Shown here in pieces: positions 1 to 9,124 of a DNA stretch of 64,000 nucleotides. The notes beneath the pieces are model-generated. The model saw nothing but the letters and a program-made list of their open reading frames with translations. It did not search any database and had not been told where the DNA came from. The DNA comes from CADCWK01 sp965218235 (GTDB lineage Bacteria; Chloroflexota; Chloroflexia; Thermomicrobiales; UBA6265), in assembly GCA_965218235.1 (NCBI GenBank), contig OZ244596.1, positions 434,001-498,000 of the forward strand. Reading direction: 5' to 3'. Position 1 is the stretch's first letter. The number at the start of each line of letters is the position of its first letter. The translations under genes and the position numbers were made by a program.

Positions 1-795
1 CTGGGTCTGGACGGTCGCGTTGTATTCGGCCTGCTTGAGGTTGAGGTCGCGGACGGCCTCGGCCTGCTTGGTCTGGCTGGCCGTCTGAGCGATGACCTCA
101 TCCTGCTGGGCCATCGCCTCGGCGATCCGCGCCTCGCGGGTCGCGTTGGCGCGCTTGATTGACGTGTCGCGGTCCGCCTCGGCCGTCGCGATGTCGGCCT
201 GCCGCCGGACGAGGGCGATGTCCGGCTTGCCCATGTTGAGGATGTACTCGTTCTTGTCCCGGACCTCGCGGATCGTGAACGAGATGACCTCGAGGCCCAT
301 CTTGTTCATGTCCTCGGCAATGTTCGACCGCATCCGGTCGGCGACCATCTCCGGCTCCTTGACGATCGACTCGACCGTCAGCTGACCGGTGATACCGCGG
401 AGGTGGCCCTCCATGACCAGCCGGATCAGATCCTGCTGCTCAGGGCGACCCTTGTTCAGGAACTGCTCGGCCGCGGTCAGGATACTGACCGGATCGCTCT
501 TGACTTTGATCTGGGCGACGGCCTCGACGTTCACCGCCACACCCTGGTTGGTGTAGAGGTCCTGACTCGGAGCCACATCGAAGCTCATCAGTTCGAGCGA
601 CAGGCTGCGGGACTGCTGGACCATCGGCCAGACGACCTTGCCGCTGCCCTTGATGACCTTGGTCCCGCCGAAACCGTAGACGAGCAGCGCCTCGTTCGGC
701 CCAACCTTCCGATAAAGCCCCGCACTGATCGCGAAGATCAGCACGAGCAGCACCACCAGCCCAACGACGATAACCAACAGACCGAGAAGACTCAT
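1..795 (-). CDS. Flotillin-family (SPFH) membrane scaffold protein, partial
   Basis: The first 265 residues are visible; the 3' end lies beyond the left edge. The protein opens with a hydrophobic segment (residues 2-26, rich in L, V and I), then an SPFH/Band 7 region containing a 'KVGPNEALLVYGFGG' stretch. It ends in view in an Ala/Glu/Gln-rich coiled coil (about 195-265, 'RREADIATAEADRD'-like). This is the flotillin/YqiK plan: a membrane-anchored scaffold that oligomerises through its coiled coil and organises membrane microdomains. The ATG at 795 sits 6 nt behind AAGGAG, which fixes the start. The NfeD-like gene just upstream on the same strand is the usual partner and supports the call. 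The gene is truncated only by the window edge. Confidence 0.9.
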   Translation of the reverse strand, partial: MSLLGLLVIVVGLVVLLVLIFAISAGLYRKVGPNEALLVYGFGGTKVIKGSGKVVWPMVQQSRSLSLELMSFDVAPSQDLYTNQGVAVNVEAVAQIKVKSDPVSILTAAEQFLNKGRPEQQDLIRLVMEGHLRGITGQLTVESIVKEPEMVADRMRSNIAEDMNKMGLEVISFTIREVRDKNEYILNMGKPDIALVRRQADIATAEADRDTSIKRANATREARIAEAMAQQDEVIAQTASQTKQAEAVRDLNLKQAEYNATVQTQ

Positions 796-904
796 TCATG
801 ACTCCTTGCCGCGCCCCGGCCGTCGGGCGGCGACGTCGCCACCCGTGCATATGAAGGGTACGGTATCGTGCTAACAGGGATAACCCAACCTGGTGTCGAA
901 TATG

Positions 905-1651
905 TCACGGCGCCGCCTTCCGACGACCAGCCGGCACCGGTGTTGGAGACTCCCGCTCGACGCGCGGCACATCCGGGGCGATCTCGTCGAGGGCCCGGAA
1001 CTCCTCGTCCATCGACGCCCGGACGGCCATCTCGTCACTCTCGTCTATCAGCTCCGTCCATGGCTGGACGTAGGCGATCCCGGCCCGTGTCTCCATGATG
1101 ACGACCTCGATCCCGCGCCCGACGGCCGCGCCATTCAGCCCTCGCGCCGCCGAGACCTGCCGGTACCCCTGTTGCTCATAGACGATCTCGCCGGTTCCAT
1201 CGGGTCTGATGGATGATGAAACCCGGGCCAGCGTTCCCGGCAACTCATAGTCGCGCGGGTCCATCGCCTTGTCGGCCGGCGCGATGACCTTCCGCAGGAA
1301 CCACGTTACGGCAGCCGCGCCGGCCAGACCGGCAAGCAGCCCGATGACCAGCGCGATCGGCGCCACCCAGCCGAGTCCGTTCCGGACCAGGTAGCCAGCT
1401 CCGCCGAACCAGCTCAGGAAAGCGAGGACGGTGCTGACGTTCAGGAATCCGAGCAGATCGACACCCTGATGTCCGGCATGTTGTCCACCGAGGTCATGTC
1501 CGCCAGCGTCATGGCCGCCGACGTCGCTACCGCCGGCATCGTCCCCGCCACCGCCGACGGCGCCGAGAACGAGCGTGAACGCGACGAAGATGAGTCCGAA
1601 GAAGAAGCTGCCCAGGAGGATCGCGTCGAGCAGGTCGTTGATGGGAAACAT
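905..1651 (-). CDS. NfeD-like membrane protein, flotillin partner
   Basis: A 248-residue protein with a hydrophobic N-terminus (about 6-33), a His/Gly/Asp-rich loop (about 35-62, repeated GGHD motifs), two further membrane segments (about 70-86 and 93-118) and a soluble C-terminal half that fits the OB-fold of NfeD/YqiJ/YuaF proteins. NfeD-type proteins pair with flotillins in membrane microdomains, and this one lies 109 nt upstream of the flotillin gene on the same strand. The His-rich loop might bind metal; that is inference. The C-terminal tail is basic and Pro-rich. Family assignment rests on topology and neighbourhood more than on a signature motif. Confidence 0.75.
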   Translation of the reverse strand: MFPINDLLDAILLGSFFFGLIFVAFTLVLGAVGGGGDDAGGSDVGGHDAGGHDLGGQHAGHQGVDLLGFLNVSTVLAFLSWFGGAGYLVRNGLGWVAPIALVIGLLAGLAGAAAVTWFLRKVIAPADKAMDPRDYELPGTLARVSSSIRPDGTGEIVYEQQGYRQVSAARGLNGAAVGRGIEVVIMETRAGIAYVQPWTELIDESDEMAVRASMDEEFRALDEIAPDVPRVERESPTPVPAGRRKAAP

Positions 1652-1888
1652 GGCCCGACTCCCTCGGGTGGCGACCGCGGAACGTCCATCGTTGGAGTCC
1701 TTGGCAGCGGCGCCACGGTCTGATTTCTCGCTCAGGAATGTCGCCGGGTCGGCTATGCATATGATACCCGATCGTTCGGTCCTGGGTTATGTTCGACTGG
1801 ACAGACTGTCGCGCTGAAACGAAGAACTCAGTACCCACCGACCTATACTCCGCTCCAGCGACGCGAGCACGAACAGGGAGTCGATCAC
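1652..1888. promoter_or_regulatory. Divergent promoter region between nfeD-like gene and HD gene
   Basis: The 237-bp gap separates leftward and rightward genes and should hold both promoters. A TATACT hexamer at 1844-1849 is a candidate -10 for the rightward HD gene, but no convincing -35 is visible. AGGGAG at 1875-1880 is the ribosome binding site for the start at 1889. Confidence 0.35.
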
Positions 1889-2734
1889 ATGCCGAATCGG
1901 ACCAATCGCCAGCACCGGTCTGCCGGGTCGTCCAGCGAGCCGGACACCATCGTCGGCACCGTCGACGCGGGCAGTGAGGTGCGTGTCCCGCTGGGCACCG
2001 AGCCCCGGATCGGCGCCGGTGGGGTCGAGCCGACCACCGCGTCGCAGGATGACCGCTCGGTCGCCAGCTTGATGGCGGAAGTCGTTCGGGCCGATCCGGA
2101 GGTGCAGGCCTTCATCCTCCAGGCGAACCGCAACCTCGGTGTGCTCGGCTTCACGGAGCACGGATTCCGTCACGTCGGCCTCGTCTCCAGCATCGCCCGC
2201 AACGTCTTGCGGCTGCTGGGCTATGACGAACGCCAGCAGGAACTCGCGGCGGTTGCCGGTTACCTGCATGACATCGGCAACGTCGTCAGTCGCCACGGCC
2301 ACGCCTCGACCGGAGCCATGCTCGCCTACCCGATCCTGACCAGGCTCGGGATGGACCCAGAGGACATTGCCGTCGTCCTCGGGGCGATCGGTTCCCATGG
2401 CGACGACGGCGGGCGCCTCGGTGAGCCGGTCCACCCCGTCTCGGCGGCCCTGATCCTGGCCGACAAGTCCGACGTGCACCGGTCACGGGTCCGCAATACC
2501 GACCAGTCCACCTTCGACCAGCACGATCGGGTCAACTACGCCGCGACCTCGTCGTTCCTCCGGGTCGACAACGCCGCGAAGACGATCACTTTGGAACTCG
2601 CGATCGATACCGAGATGGCACCGGTGATGGAGTACTTCGAGATCTTCCTGCCCCGGATGCTGATGAGCCGTCACGCCGCGACTCTCCTCGACTGCGTCTT
2701 CCACATCTCCATCAACGAGGTGGTCGTCCTGTAG
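1889..2734 (+). CDS. HD-domain phosphohydrolase
   Basis: A 281-residue protein with a Ser/Thr-rich, probably disordered first 60 residues followed by an HD domain. The metal ligands can be seen in order: H in 'GFRHV', HD in 'YLHDIGN', H in 'GSHGDD' and D in 'ILADKSD'. HD proteins are metal-dependent phosphohydrolases acting on nucleotides, cyclic nucleotides or related phosphoesters; the substrate cannot be told here. No GYP motif of c-di-GMP phosphodiesterases is visible. The start at 1889 follows AGGGAG by 8 nt. It is followed by rodA on the same strand after 143 nt, so co-transcription is possible. Confidence 0.8.
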   Translation: MPNRTNRQHRSAGSSSEPDTIVGTVDAGSEVRVPLGTEPRIGAGGVEPTTASQDDRSVASLMAEVVRADPEVQAFILQANRNLGVLGFTEHGFRHVGLVSSIARNVLRLLGYDERQQELAAVAGYLHDIGNVVSRHGHASTGAMLAYPILTRLGMDPEDIAVVLGAIGSHGDDGGRLGEPVHPVSAALILADKSDVHRSRVRNTDQSTFDQHDRVNYAATSSFLRVDNAAKTITLELAIDTEMAPVMEYFEIFLPRMLMSRHAATLLDCVFHISINEVVVL

Positions 2735-2877
2735 CCCGGCAACACCGGAAGGAGCGCTCTTGTCTGCCCGGACCGATCGGAACAGGTTAGACTGACGTCA
2801 CTCAGCACCGCGACCCGCGGCGTTTTCCAGTCACCCCCGTTCGACCGGTCAGCTCAGCGCCGGAGAGGAAGTTGCGT

Positions 2878-4023
2878 ATGGCCGTCGCCCTCGGCAACCG
2901 ATCGTCACGGTCTCGCTCGGAGTCGAGTTGGCGTGACTTCGACTTCTATCTGATCGCGACGATGCTGGTCCTGATGGGGTTCGGCCTGATCGCGATCTTC
3001 AGCGCCTACGGACTCAGTACCGCCGGCGAGACCAATGCCGTCCAGCAGGGCATCTTCGCGGTCGCCGGCGTCGTGCTGATGCTGATCCTCGCGAGCATCG
3101 ACTACCGGTTCCTGGCCTCGCTCGCCATCCCGCTCTACGTCGCGGGGGTCGCCGGCATCGCCTCGGTCCAGGTCATCGGGACGACCATCAGCGGCGCCCA
3201 GTCCTGGATCCAGGTCGGCCCGGTCACGATCCAGCCGTCCGAGTTCGCCAAGATCACCACGCTGATCGCCCTGGCGACCTTCGTCTCGTCGCGCGGCTCG
3301 GCCATGCGCCAGCCGCTCAACATGATCGTCGCGTCGCTGATCGTCGCGCTGCCGGCCGGACTCGTCCTGGCCGAACCCGACCTCGGCTCGGCGATCATCT
3401 ACATGGTCATGTGGTTCTCGGTGATGATCGCCGCCCGGACCCGGCCGATCTACTTCATCCTCGGCCTGCTCGCCCTTCCGGCCGTGGTCTGGTTCGCCTG
3501 GAACTTCGTCTTCGAGCAGTACCAGCGGGACCGATTCACCATCAGCTACAACCCGGAACGAGACCCGACGGGCCTCGGCTTCAACATCATCCAGGCCCGG
3601 ATCGCGGTCGGCGACGGCGGCCTCTGGGGCCGCGGGCTGGCCGGCGGCAGCCAGAGCCAGTACAACCTGCTCTCCGTCCGTGAGTCCGACTTCATCTTCG
3701 CCCACGTCAGCAGCATGTTCGGCTACGTCGGCATGATCGCGCTGATGCTATCGTTCGTCATCCTGCTCTGGCGCGTCCTGCGGGTCGTGGATCTCGCCCG
3801 CGACCAACTGGGGCAGTGCCTGGCGATGGGCATCTTCGGGATGTTGTTCTTCCAGACCTTCCTGAACATCGGCTACAACATCGGCATCATGCCGGTGACC
3901 GGCGTCACCCTGCCGTTCATCTCCGAGGGGTCGTCATCGCTCTGGACGTACCTGGCCGGCATCGGCATCCTGCAGAGCATCCTGATGGGTCATCGCAAGT
4001 TCGCCTTCCAGCGTGGCCTGTAA
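2878..4023 (+). CDS. rodA: Peptidoglycan glycosyltransferase RodA (SEDS family)
   Basis: 381 residues with about ten hydrophobic segments. SEDS motifs are present: 'WIQVGPVTIQPSEFAK' and a long extracellular loop with 'NPERDPTGLGFNIIQA' and 'GGSQSQYNLLSVRESDFIFA'. The form of the loop (NP.RDP.G, SQ.N.L...DFIFA) is that of RodA rather than FtsW. RodA polymerises lipid II into glycan strands during side-wall elongation together with a class B PBP, which is not in the window. The ATG at 2878 is preferred over an upstream in-frame TTG at 2872 because GAGAGG at 2863-2868 then lies 9 nt away instead of 3. Confidence 0.92.
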   Translation: MAVALGNRSSRSRSESSWRDFDFYLIATMLVLMGFGLIAIFSAYGLSTAGETNAVQQGIFAVAGVVLMLILASIDYRFLASLAIPLYVAGVAGIASVQVIGTTISGAQSWIQVGPVTIQPSEFAKITTLIALATFVSSRGSAMRQPLNMIVASLIVALPAGLVLAEPDLGSAIIYMVMWFSVMIAARTRPIYFILGLLALPAVVWFAWNFVFEQYQRDRFTISYNPERDPTGLGFNIIQARIAVGDGGLWGRGLAGGSQSQYNLLSVRESDFIFAHVSSMFGYVGMIALMLSFVILLWRVLRVVDLARDQLGQCLAMGIFGMLFFQTFLNIGYNIGIMPVTGVTLPFISEGSSSLWTYLAGIGILQSILMGHRKFAFQRGL

Positions 4024-4220
4024 GGACGCCGGGTGGTCTATCTAGGGTCCTTGGCCGACTGGGACCGGACCCCTCCCCGGCTCCCCGTCGCGCACCGATC
4101 AGCTGGCGCCGGCCGTCAGGGTGCGACGCGTCCCGGAGAGGGAGGGCGCTCGCGTCGGAATCCGCCCAGTCATCCGCTGTGACTGATGGTTGACAGACCA
4201 CGAGATGATTCCATTGCCAA

Positions 4221-4260
4221 CGAGCGCATCCCGCAAGTCCGGACTTGCGGGATGCGCTCG
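4221..4260. terminator. 40-bp perfect palindrome at a convergent junction
   Basis: Two 20-nt arms with no spacer form a perfect inverted repeat between rodA (rightward) and the 94-residue gene (leftward). It is a likely bidirectional transcription terminator or 3'-end stabiliser. There is no T-run on either side. A hairpin would need to open 3-4 central bases to form its loop. Confidence 0.65.
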
Positions 4261-4281
4261 TCGTCATCGGGCCTCGACTCG

Positions 4282-4566
4282 TCAGCCGTGCTGATTGTCC
4301 CGGATGATCGTCTCAGCTTCGTCGACGGCCTCGAACCGCTCCTCGGCCTGGTCAAGGTCACGCGTCTCGACCGCATCAACCGCCGCGGTGACAAGCAGCG
4401 GATCGGGCTCCGCCCCAGTCAGGTAGAGCAGATGGAACATCGCTGAGCCGGAGTGGGCGGGTTCCGCGACGACCTTGAACCGGTCCGCGGTCAGACCACG
4501 ATCATTGACGGATTCGATGAGTTCAGCGAGTGAGGCGAAGAGTTGCGATTCCCAGACGTTGTCCAT
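4282..4566 (-). CDS. Small acidic protein of unknown function (94 aa)
   Basis: I do not recognise the family. The protein is soluble, acidic and predicted mostly helical ('LAELIESVNDRGL', 'DLDQAEERFEAVDEAETI'). No signal peptide, membrane segment or metal motif is present. The ATG at 4566 follows GGAAGG at a normal distance; a longer in-frame reading continues upstream but has the composition of a shadow frame over rsmI. The start is only 7 nt below the rsmI stop, so the two are almost certainly one transcript, ending at the palindrome at 4221-4260. Confidence 0.7.
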   Translation of the reverse strand: MDNVWESQLFASLAELIESVNDRGLTADRFKVVAEPAHSGSAMFHLLYLTGAEPDPLLVTAAVDAVETRDLDQAEERFEAVDEAETIIRDNQHG

Positions 4567-4573
4567 GAGCCAT

Positions 4574-5437
4574 TCACCTTCCTTCGTCGGGTCGTTCGGA
4601 TACGGACGCGCCGGTTGCCCGCACCTGCCGGGCCAGATCGTAGAGTTCCGAACGAGGTCGCCCGGTGAGTGAGGCGGCTTCACGTGCCGCCTGGCTGACC
4701 GAGAGCCCGGCGCTGAGCAGCGACCGGATAACGGTCTCGTCGTCGTCGGCATCAGGGTTGGACGCCGTCCCCTGCGCTCCACCGACCACGATCACGATCT
4801 CGCCCCGGGTCGGCTGCTGTCGATAGTGGTCGGCCACCACCGACATGATCCCATGCCGGACCTCCTCATGGAGCTTCGTCAGCTCCCGCGCCACCGTCAC
4901 CGGCCGGTCGCCGAGCGTCTCGCGAAGGAAGTCGAGCGTCTCGACGAGCCGGTTGGGCGACTCGAACAGGACGAGCGGCATCCCCGCTGCGGCCGCCCGG
5001 CCGAGCTCGGCCGACCGCTCCCGGCCCCTCCGCGTCAGGAAGCCGAGCACGACGAACGGCCCCGGCACCAGCCCCGAAGCCGACACCGCCGCGACCAGCG
5101 ACGACGCGCCGGGGATCGGCGAGACGGCGAAACCGGCGGCGAGGGCCGTCGCGACCAGATCGTTGCCCGGATCGCTGATGGCGGGCGTACCGGCGTCCGT
5201 GACGAGGGCGACGTCGCCCCGACCCAGCGCCTCCAGCAACTGGTCCCGGCGAGCGCGCTCGTTGTGCGCGTGGTAGCTCAGCATCGGCGTCTCGATGCCA
5301 AAGTGACGCAGCAGACCAAGCGTGTGGCGGGTGTCCTCGGCCGCGATCAGCGACACCAGCCGGAGGGTCTCGATGGCTCGCGGCGTCATGTCGGACAGGT
5401 TGCCGATCGGTGTCGCGACGACGAACAGCGTACCCAA
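4574..5437 (-). CDS. rsmI: 16S rRNA (cytidine1402-2'-O)-methyltransferase RsmI
   Basis: 287 residues. The tetrapyrrole-methylase fold signatures of RsmI are clear: 'VVATPIGNLSDMTPRA' near the N-terminus, 'AAEDTRHT', 'VTDAGTPAISDPG' (SAM-binding) and 'FESPNRL'. RsmI methylates the ribose of C1402 in 16S rRNA in the decoding centre. The start is most likely TTG at 5437, which lies 5 nt behind AGAGGAG; a GTG at 5443 overlaps that Shine-Dalgarno and longer readings are composition shadows. It is divergent from dnaX and co-directional with the 94-residue gene downstream. Confidence 0.92.
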   Translation of the reverse strand: MGTLFVVATPIGNLSDMTPRAIETLRLVSLIAAEDTRHTLGLLRHFGIETPMLSYHAHNERARRDQLLEALGRGDVALVTDAGTPAISDPGNDLVATALAAGFAVSPIPGASSLVAAVSASGLVPGPFVVLGFLTRRGRERSAELGRAAAAGMPLVLFESPNRLVETLDFLRETLGDRPVTVARELTKLHEEVRHGIMSVVADHYRQQPTRGEIVIVVGGAQGTASNPDADDDETVIRSLLSAGLSVSQAAREAASLTGRPRSELYDLARQVRATGASVSERPDEGR

Positions 5438-5586
5438 GCCCACTCCTCTGACTGGTCCTGAAGAATGACCATCCCGGCCGTGGAACCGGACGATGATCGC
5501 CGGTCCCGGTATACTCCATCGGTGATGGACGAACAGTTTCCAGCCGGCGATTCCGCCCCCGGCACCTACGGGAGGGCTCCCCGATC
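5438..5586 (+). promoter_or_regulatory. rsmI/dnaX divergent region with candidate -10
   Basis: TATACT at 5510-5515 is a candidate -10 for dnaX; no good -35 is seen 16-18 nt upstream. GGAGGG at 5571-5576 is the dnaX ribosome binding site, 10 nt before the GTG start. Confidence 0.4.
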
Positions 5587-7773
5587 GTGACCGGCCCCAT
5601 GCTCCTCGGCTTCGGCCCGTCCGACGACGAGAGACCGAAACCCGACTCCGCGACGCCAGCGATTCCTGCCAGTCAGGCACCCGTCCGGGGGGCGGCACCG
5701 ACGCAGACGCAATCGCTCTACCGGCGCTACCGACCGCAGAGCTTCGACGCCGATGACCTCGTCGGACAGGAGCACATCGTCCGGACCCTGCGCAACGCCG
5801 TCGAGCGCGACCGGGTCGCCCATGCCTACCTGTTCTGTGGCCCACGCGGAACCGGCAAGACGACGACAGCCCGGCTGCTGGCGAAGGCGGTCAACTGCCT
5901 CGACCCGGACCCGCGTGCCCGGCCCTGCAACCGCTGCGCCGCCTGCCTGGCGATCACCTCCGGCGCGACCACTGACGTCATCGAGATCGACGCCGCCAGC
6001 AACCGCGGCATCGACGACATCCGCGATCTGCGCGAGCGGGTCAAGTACGCCCCGACGCAGCTTCGCAGCAAGTTCTACATCATCGACGAGGCCCACCAGA
6101 TCACCGGAGCGGCCGGCAACGCCTTCCTCAAGACCCTGGAGGAGCCGCCCGCCCATACCAAGTTCGTCCTCGCGACGACCGACCCGGAGGACCTGTTGCC
6201 GACGATCGTCTCGCGCTGCCAGCGGTTCGACTTCCGTCGGATCGCCCTGCCGGCCGCGATCGCCCGCCTGCGCACGGTCGCGGCGGCCGAGCGAATCGAG
6301 GTTGACGACGACGCCCTGGCGGCGATCGCCCGGGCCGGGACGGGCAGTCTGCGCGACTCGCTCGGCCTGCTCGATCAGCTCGCGGTCTACCAGGAGTCCG
6401 GCGAGGAATCCACCGGCCCGGCTCGGGTCACGGCCGATTCCGTCCGGGCGCTGATGGGCGTCAGCCGGAACGACCGGGTCGAGACGATCGTCCGGGCGCT
6501 GGCCGACCGCGACGTCTCGACGGCGCTCGGCTCCGTCAACAACGCGGTCGAGGCCGGCGAGGACCCGCGCCAGCTCAACCGGCAACTGGTCAACTACCTG
6601 CGGGTGCTGATGCACCAGCTCGCCGGCGGCTCGCCGGACGCCGACCAGACCGCCCGCGACCTTGCCGCCCGGTTCGATCTCTACGACCTGGCGAAGATGG
6701 CTCAGCGCTTCAGCGAGACTGACGTCCAGATTCGCCACGCGAGTATCGCCCAGCTGCCGTTCGAGGTGGCGATCGTCGAGAGCATCCTCCGCCCGGCCGG
6801 TGGCGAAATCGCTCCGACCGCGTCTCCCCGCCCGGCGAGTCAGGCACCCGGCATCGCCAGCACGCCCACGGCTCGGCCGGCGTCCACTCCCACTCCCACT
6901 CCGAGCCGGTCGGCGGTCGCGACGCCCGTCGAACGAGACTCCAGCCCGACCGAGCCCGACTGGATGCGGGAGATGGATCAGCCCGCCGCCGCGCCGCTCG
7001 CCCCGTCCGGCCCGTCGCTCAAGGACCGGGTCCGTAACCCATCCGCCCGGATCAGCCCGCCCTCGTCGAACCAGGCGGTCGAACACCAGGGAGCGGTGGC
7101 CCCACGGCCACCCGAGCCGGCTCGCCCGGCTGCCACGGTCAGCAGGCAGCCGGCGGCGGACCCCGCCGACGACAGGACGGCCACCATCTCGGTCCAGCGG
7201 CTGGTCGAGCTATGGCACCGGATCCGGCAGGACGTCAAGCTCCAGAATCGCCGGATCGAAGCCCTGCTGGCGGAAGTCGATCCAATCTCCGTGGACGGCA
7301 ACATGGTCACCCTCCGGGCCGCCTACCCATTCCACCGGAACCGGCTTGAGGAGGACGAGGTCCGCGAGGTCGTCCAGTCGGCGATCGGCAAACGCGTCGG
7401 CCAGGCGATCCGCGTCCGGACCATCCTCAAGGGCGAGGCAGGCGACAGTGGTGCGCCGCACCTCATCCCGGCCCCGCCGACCGTTGCTGCACCCTCGGGA
7501 TACGACGCCCCTGCGCGCGATCTCCCCGCGGAGTCATCGAGCGAGAACCACCACGTCATCGCCAAGCCGGCCGCCCCGCCAGTACCGGCGCGGCTGGCCT
7601 ACGACGGGACGATCGACGAGCCGCCGGGCGCCAGTCCCGCCGCCCGGCAGGACGACGAGGCCCTGGAAACGGCCGGACCAATGTCCGCCGAGGACGAGAA
7701 CCGGCTGGTCGACGCGGCCCGGACGATCTTCGATGCCGAGGAGGTACCGGACCCGCTCGCGGATGAATCCTGA
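5587..7773 (+). CDS. dnaX: DNA polymerase III subunit gamma/tau
   Basis: 728 residues. The AAA+ clamp-loader core begins near residue 43 ('SLYRRYRPQSFDADDLVGQ'). It has Walker A 'GPRGTGKT' (85-92), the zinc-binding cysteines at 104, 114, 117 and 120, Walker B 'DEAH' (167-170) and sensor 'TIVSRCQRFDF'. A Pro/Ala/Thr-rich linker (about 410-530) leads to a C-terminal domain ('RLVELWHRIRQDVKLQNRRIEALL') resembling the tau polymerase-binding region. DnaX assembles the clamp loader that places the sliding clamp. The GTG start follows GGAGGG; an ATG at 5599 would be further away. No A-rich slippery heptamer for a gamma product stands out. It ends 10 nt before the convergent lipoprotein gene. Confidence 0.95.
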   Translation: MTGPMLLGFGPSDDERPKPDSATPAIPASQAPVRGAAPTQTQSLYRRYRPQSFDADDLVGQEHIVRTLRNAVERDRVAHAYLFCGPRGTGKTTTARLLAKAVNCLDPDPRARPCNRCAACLAITSGATTDVIEIDAASNRGIDDIRDLRERVKYAPTQLRSKFYIIDEAHQITGAAGNAFLKTLEEPPAHTKFVLATTDPEDLLPTIVSRCQRFDFRRIALPAAIARLRTVAAAERIEVDDDALAAIARAGTGSLRDSLGLLDQLAVYQESGEESTGPARVTADSVRALMGVSRNDRVETIVRALADRDVSTALGSVNNAVEAGEDPRQLNRQLVNYLRVLMHQLAGGSPDADQTARDLAARFDLYDLAKMAQRFSETDVQIRHASIAQLPFEVAIVESILRPAGGEIAPTASPRPASQAPGIASTPTARPASTPTPTPSRSAVATPVERDSSPTEPDWMREMDQPAAAPLAPSGPSLKDRVRNPSARISPPSSNQAVEHQGAVAPRPPEPARPAATVSRQPAADPADDRTATISVQRLVELWHRIRQDVKLQNRRIEALLAEVDPISVDGNMVTLRAAYPFHRNRLEEDEVREVVQSAIGKRVGQAIRVRTILKGEAGDSGAPHLIPAPPTVAAPSGYDAPARDLPAESSSENHHVIAKPAAPPVPARLAYDGTIDEPPGASPAARQDDEALETAGPMSAEDENRLVDAARTIFDAEEVPDPLADES

Positions 7774-7783
7774 CGAGGCGGCG

Positions 7784-9124
7784 TCAGGCGGCTGGCGGTG
7801 CGGCCTGGTCAGTGGCTGGCCGGGCGAATCCGTCGGACCCAATCAGCAGCACCGTGGGTTCTGCCTCATCCGTCGCCGCGGTCAGGACCAGCAGCCCGGC
7901 CGAGGTCCAGGCGAGACCGCCGACGGTCTCGCCGCCGGGCAGGGTGAGTCGAACGGGAGACCGGCCGTCGATCCCGCCAACCCAGAGTGAGTTGAACCCG
8001 ACCCCGTCGCCCTCGACACGGTAGAGCGTGTAGGCGACCGATCTCCCGTCCGGATTCACGGCGAAGTCGACGACGCCGGCGGCAGGTCCGATGATCCCGG
8101 CCGCCGCGACGAGTGTCCGGCGGTCGGACCGGAGCGGAGTCAGGAACAGGTCGCGGCCGGACCGCAGCGTCTCGGCGCTGAGCGGTCCGGTGGCGTCGAC
8201 GAACAGCACGCCGCGTCCGTCTGGCAGCCAGGCGATGTCGCCGGTGGTGCGACCGGGCGCTGGGGCGATCCGGACCGGGTCGATCCCGTCCTCCCGCAGA
8301 GCGGTGGAGAAGACCGATGGCATCCCATCGGACGCGTCGGCGCCAACGATGGCCAGCGCCGCGCCATCGCGTGTCCAGACGACCTGCCGGACATCGGCAA
8401 GGTTGCCACTTCCGGGGACGACGGTCGGCTCCCCTCCCGCGGGCAGACGCACCAGAAGTCCATCCGGGAACACGACCAGAAGATCGTCGGCCGTCGGCCC
8501 CATCGCGACGGTCGTGACGCCTCCTTCACCTGATATGACATCCCGCACATCCGATTGCGCGTCCAGAACTTGCGGCAGGTCATCGATCGACCGAACCGGT
8601 TTGCCGTCAGAACCGACGATCACGACCGAGAGACGTTGGGACTCCGTGCCGCCCGGAGGACCGGGCGTTGTGGGGTGCTCCGGGGTCGCGGCCGGTGTCG
8701 ATCCGGTCGCCGCCGATGCGACCAGCACCGCGGCGAGCTCACCACCAGGCGAGACCGAGAGCGCCAGGACCGGTCCCGGCAGCGAGACGTCGCGGATGGT
8801 GCCGTCGGTGGACGCGATGAGCAACCGATCCTCGACGAGGAAGAAGGCTGACCCGACGGCCGTTGGGGAGGACAGCAGGGAGGCGAGGTCCGGGGTGGCC
8901 GCGATCGGTGAGTCCGACGCCGGAACGCCCGCGATGGGAGTGCCCGCCGGGACCGGCGTCGCGGCCGGAGGCTGCGTCTGATTGGCGTATTTCCGATCGT
9001 CCTCGTTTGTCGCTGTCGGCCCACAGGCGCCCAGAAGTAGCACCACCAGCAACGCGAGGGAAGCGAGCGGCGCCGTCTTCGAACGCAGACGATGGGAAGG
9101 CGGTCGTCGGCCGGCGTGGAGCAA
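7784..9124 (-). CDS. Lipoprotein with predicted beta-propeller (TolB/WD40-like)
   Basis: 446 residues from a TTG start at 9124, chosen because AGGGGA lies 6 nt upstream; this leaves a basic n-region, a hydrophobic core and lipobox 'LLLGAC' for lipid attachment. A Pro/Thr/Ala-rich linker follows, then repeated units such as 'LALSVSPGGELAAVLV', 'VVWTRDGAALAIVG', 'IAWLPDGRGVLFV' and 'FAVNPDGRSVAYTL', typical of TolB/WD40-type blades. It probably acts outside the membrane in protein or ligand binding; no enzymatic residues are evident. It converges on dnaX with a 10-nt gap. Family placement below the fold level is not possible by eye. Confidence 0.75.
   Translation of the reverse strand: MLHAGRRPPSHRLRSKTAPLASLALLVVLLLGACGPTATNEDDRKYANQTQPPAATPVPAGTPIAGVPASDSPIAATPDLASLLSSPTAVGSAFFLVEDRLLIASTDGTIRDVSLPGPVLALSVSPGGELAAVLVASAATGSTPAATPEHPTTPGPPGGTESQRLSVVIVGSDGKPVRSIDDLPQVLDAQSDVRDVISGEGGVTTVAMGPTADDLLVVFPDGLLVRLPAGGEPTVVPGSGNLADVRQVVWTRDGAALAIVGADASDGMPSVFSTALREDGIDPVRIAPAPGRTTGDIAWLPDGRGVLFVDATGPLSAETLRSGRDLFLTPLRSDRRTLVAAAGIIGPAAGVVDFAVNPDGRSVAYTLYRVEGDGVGFNSLWVGGIDGRSPVRLTLPGGETVGGLAWTSAGLLVLTAATDEAEPTVLLIGSDGFARPATDQAAPPAA

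Noticed and set aside
5438..5586. SRP RNA (ffs), which often sits beside dnaX
   Set aside because: The conserved domain IV sequence is not present in the gap.
5587..7773. Programmed frameshift in dnaX giving gamma
   Set aside because: No A-rich slippery heptamer with a following hairpin is visible at the expected place.
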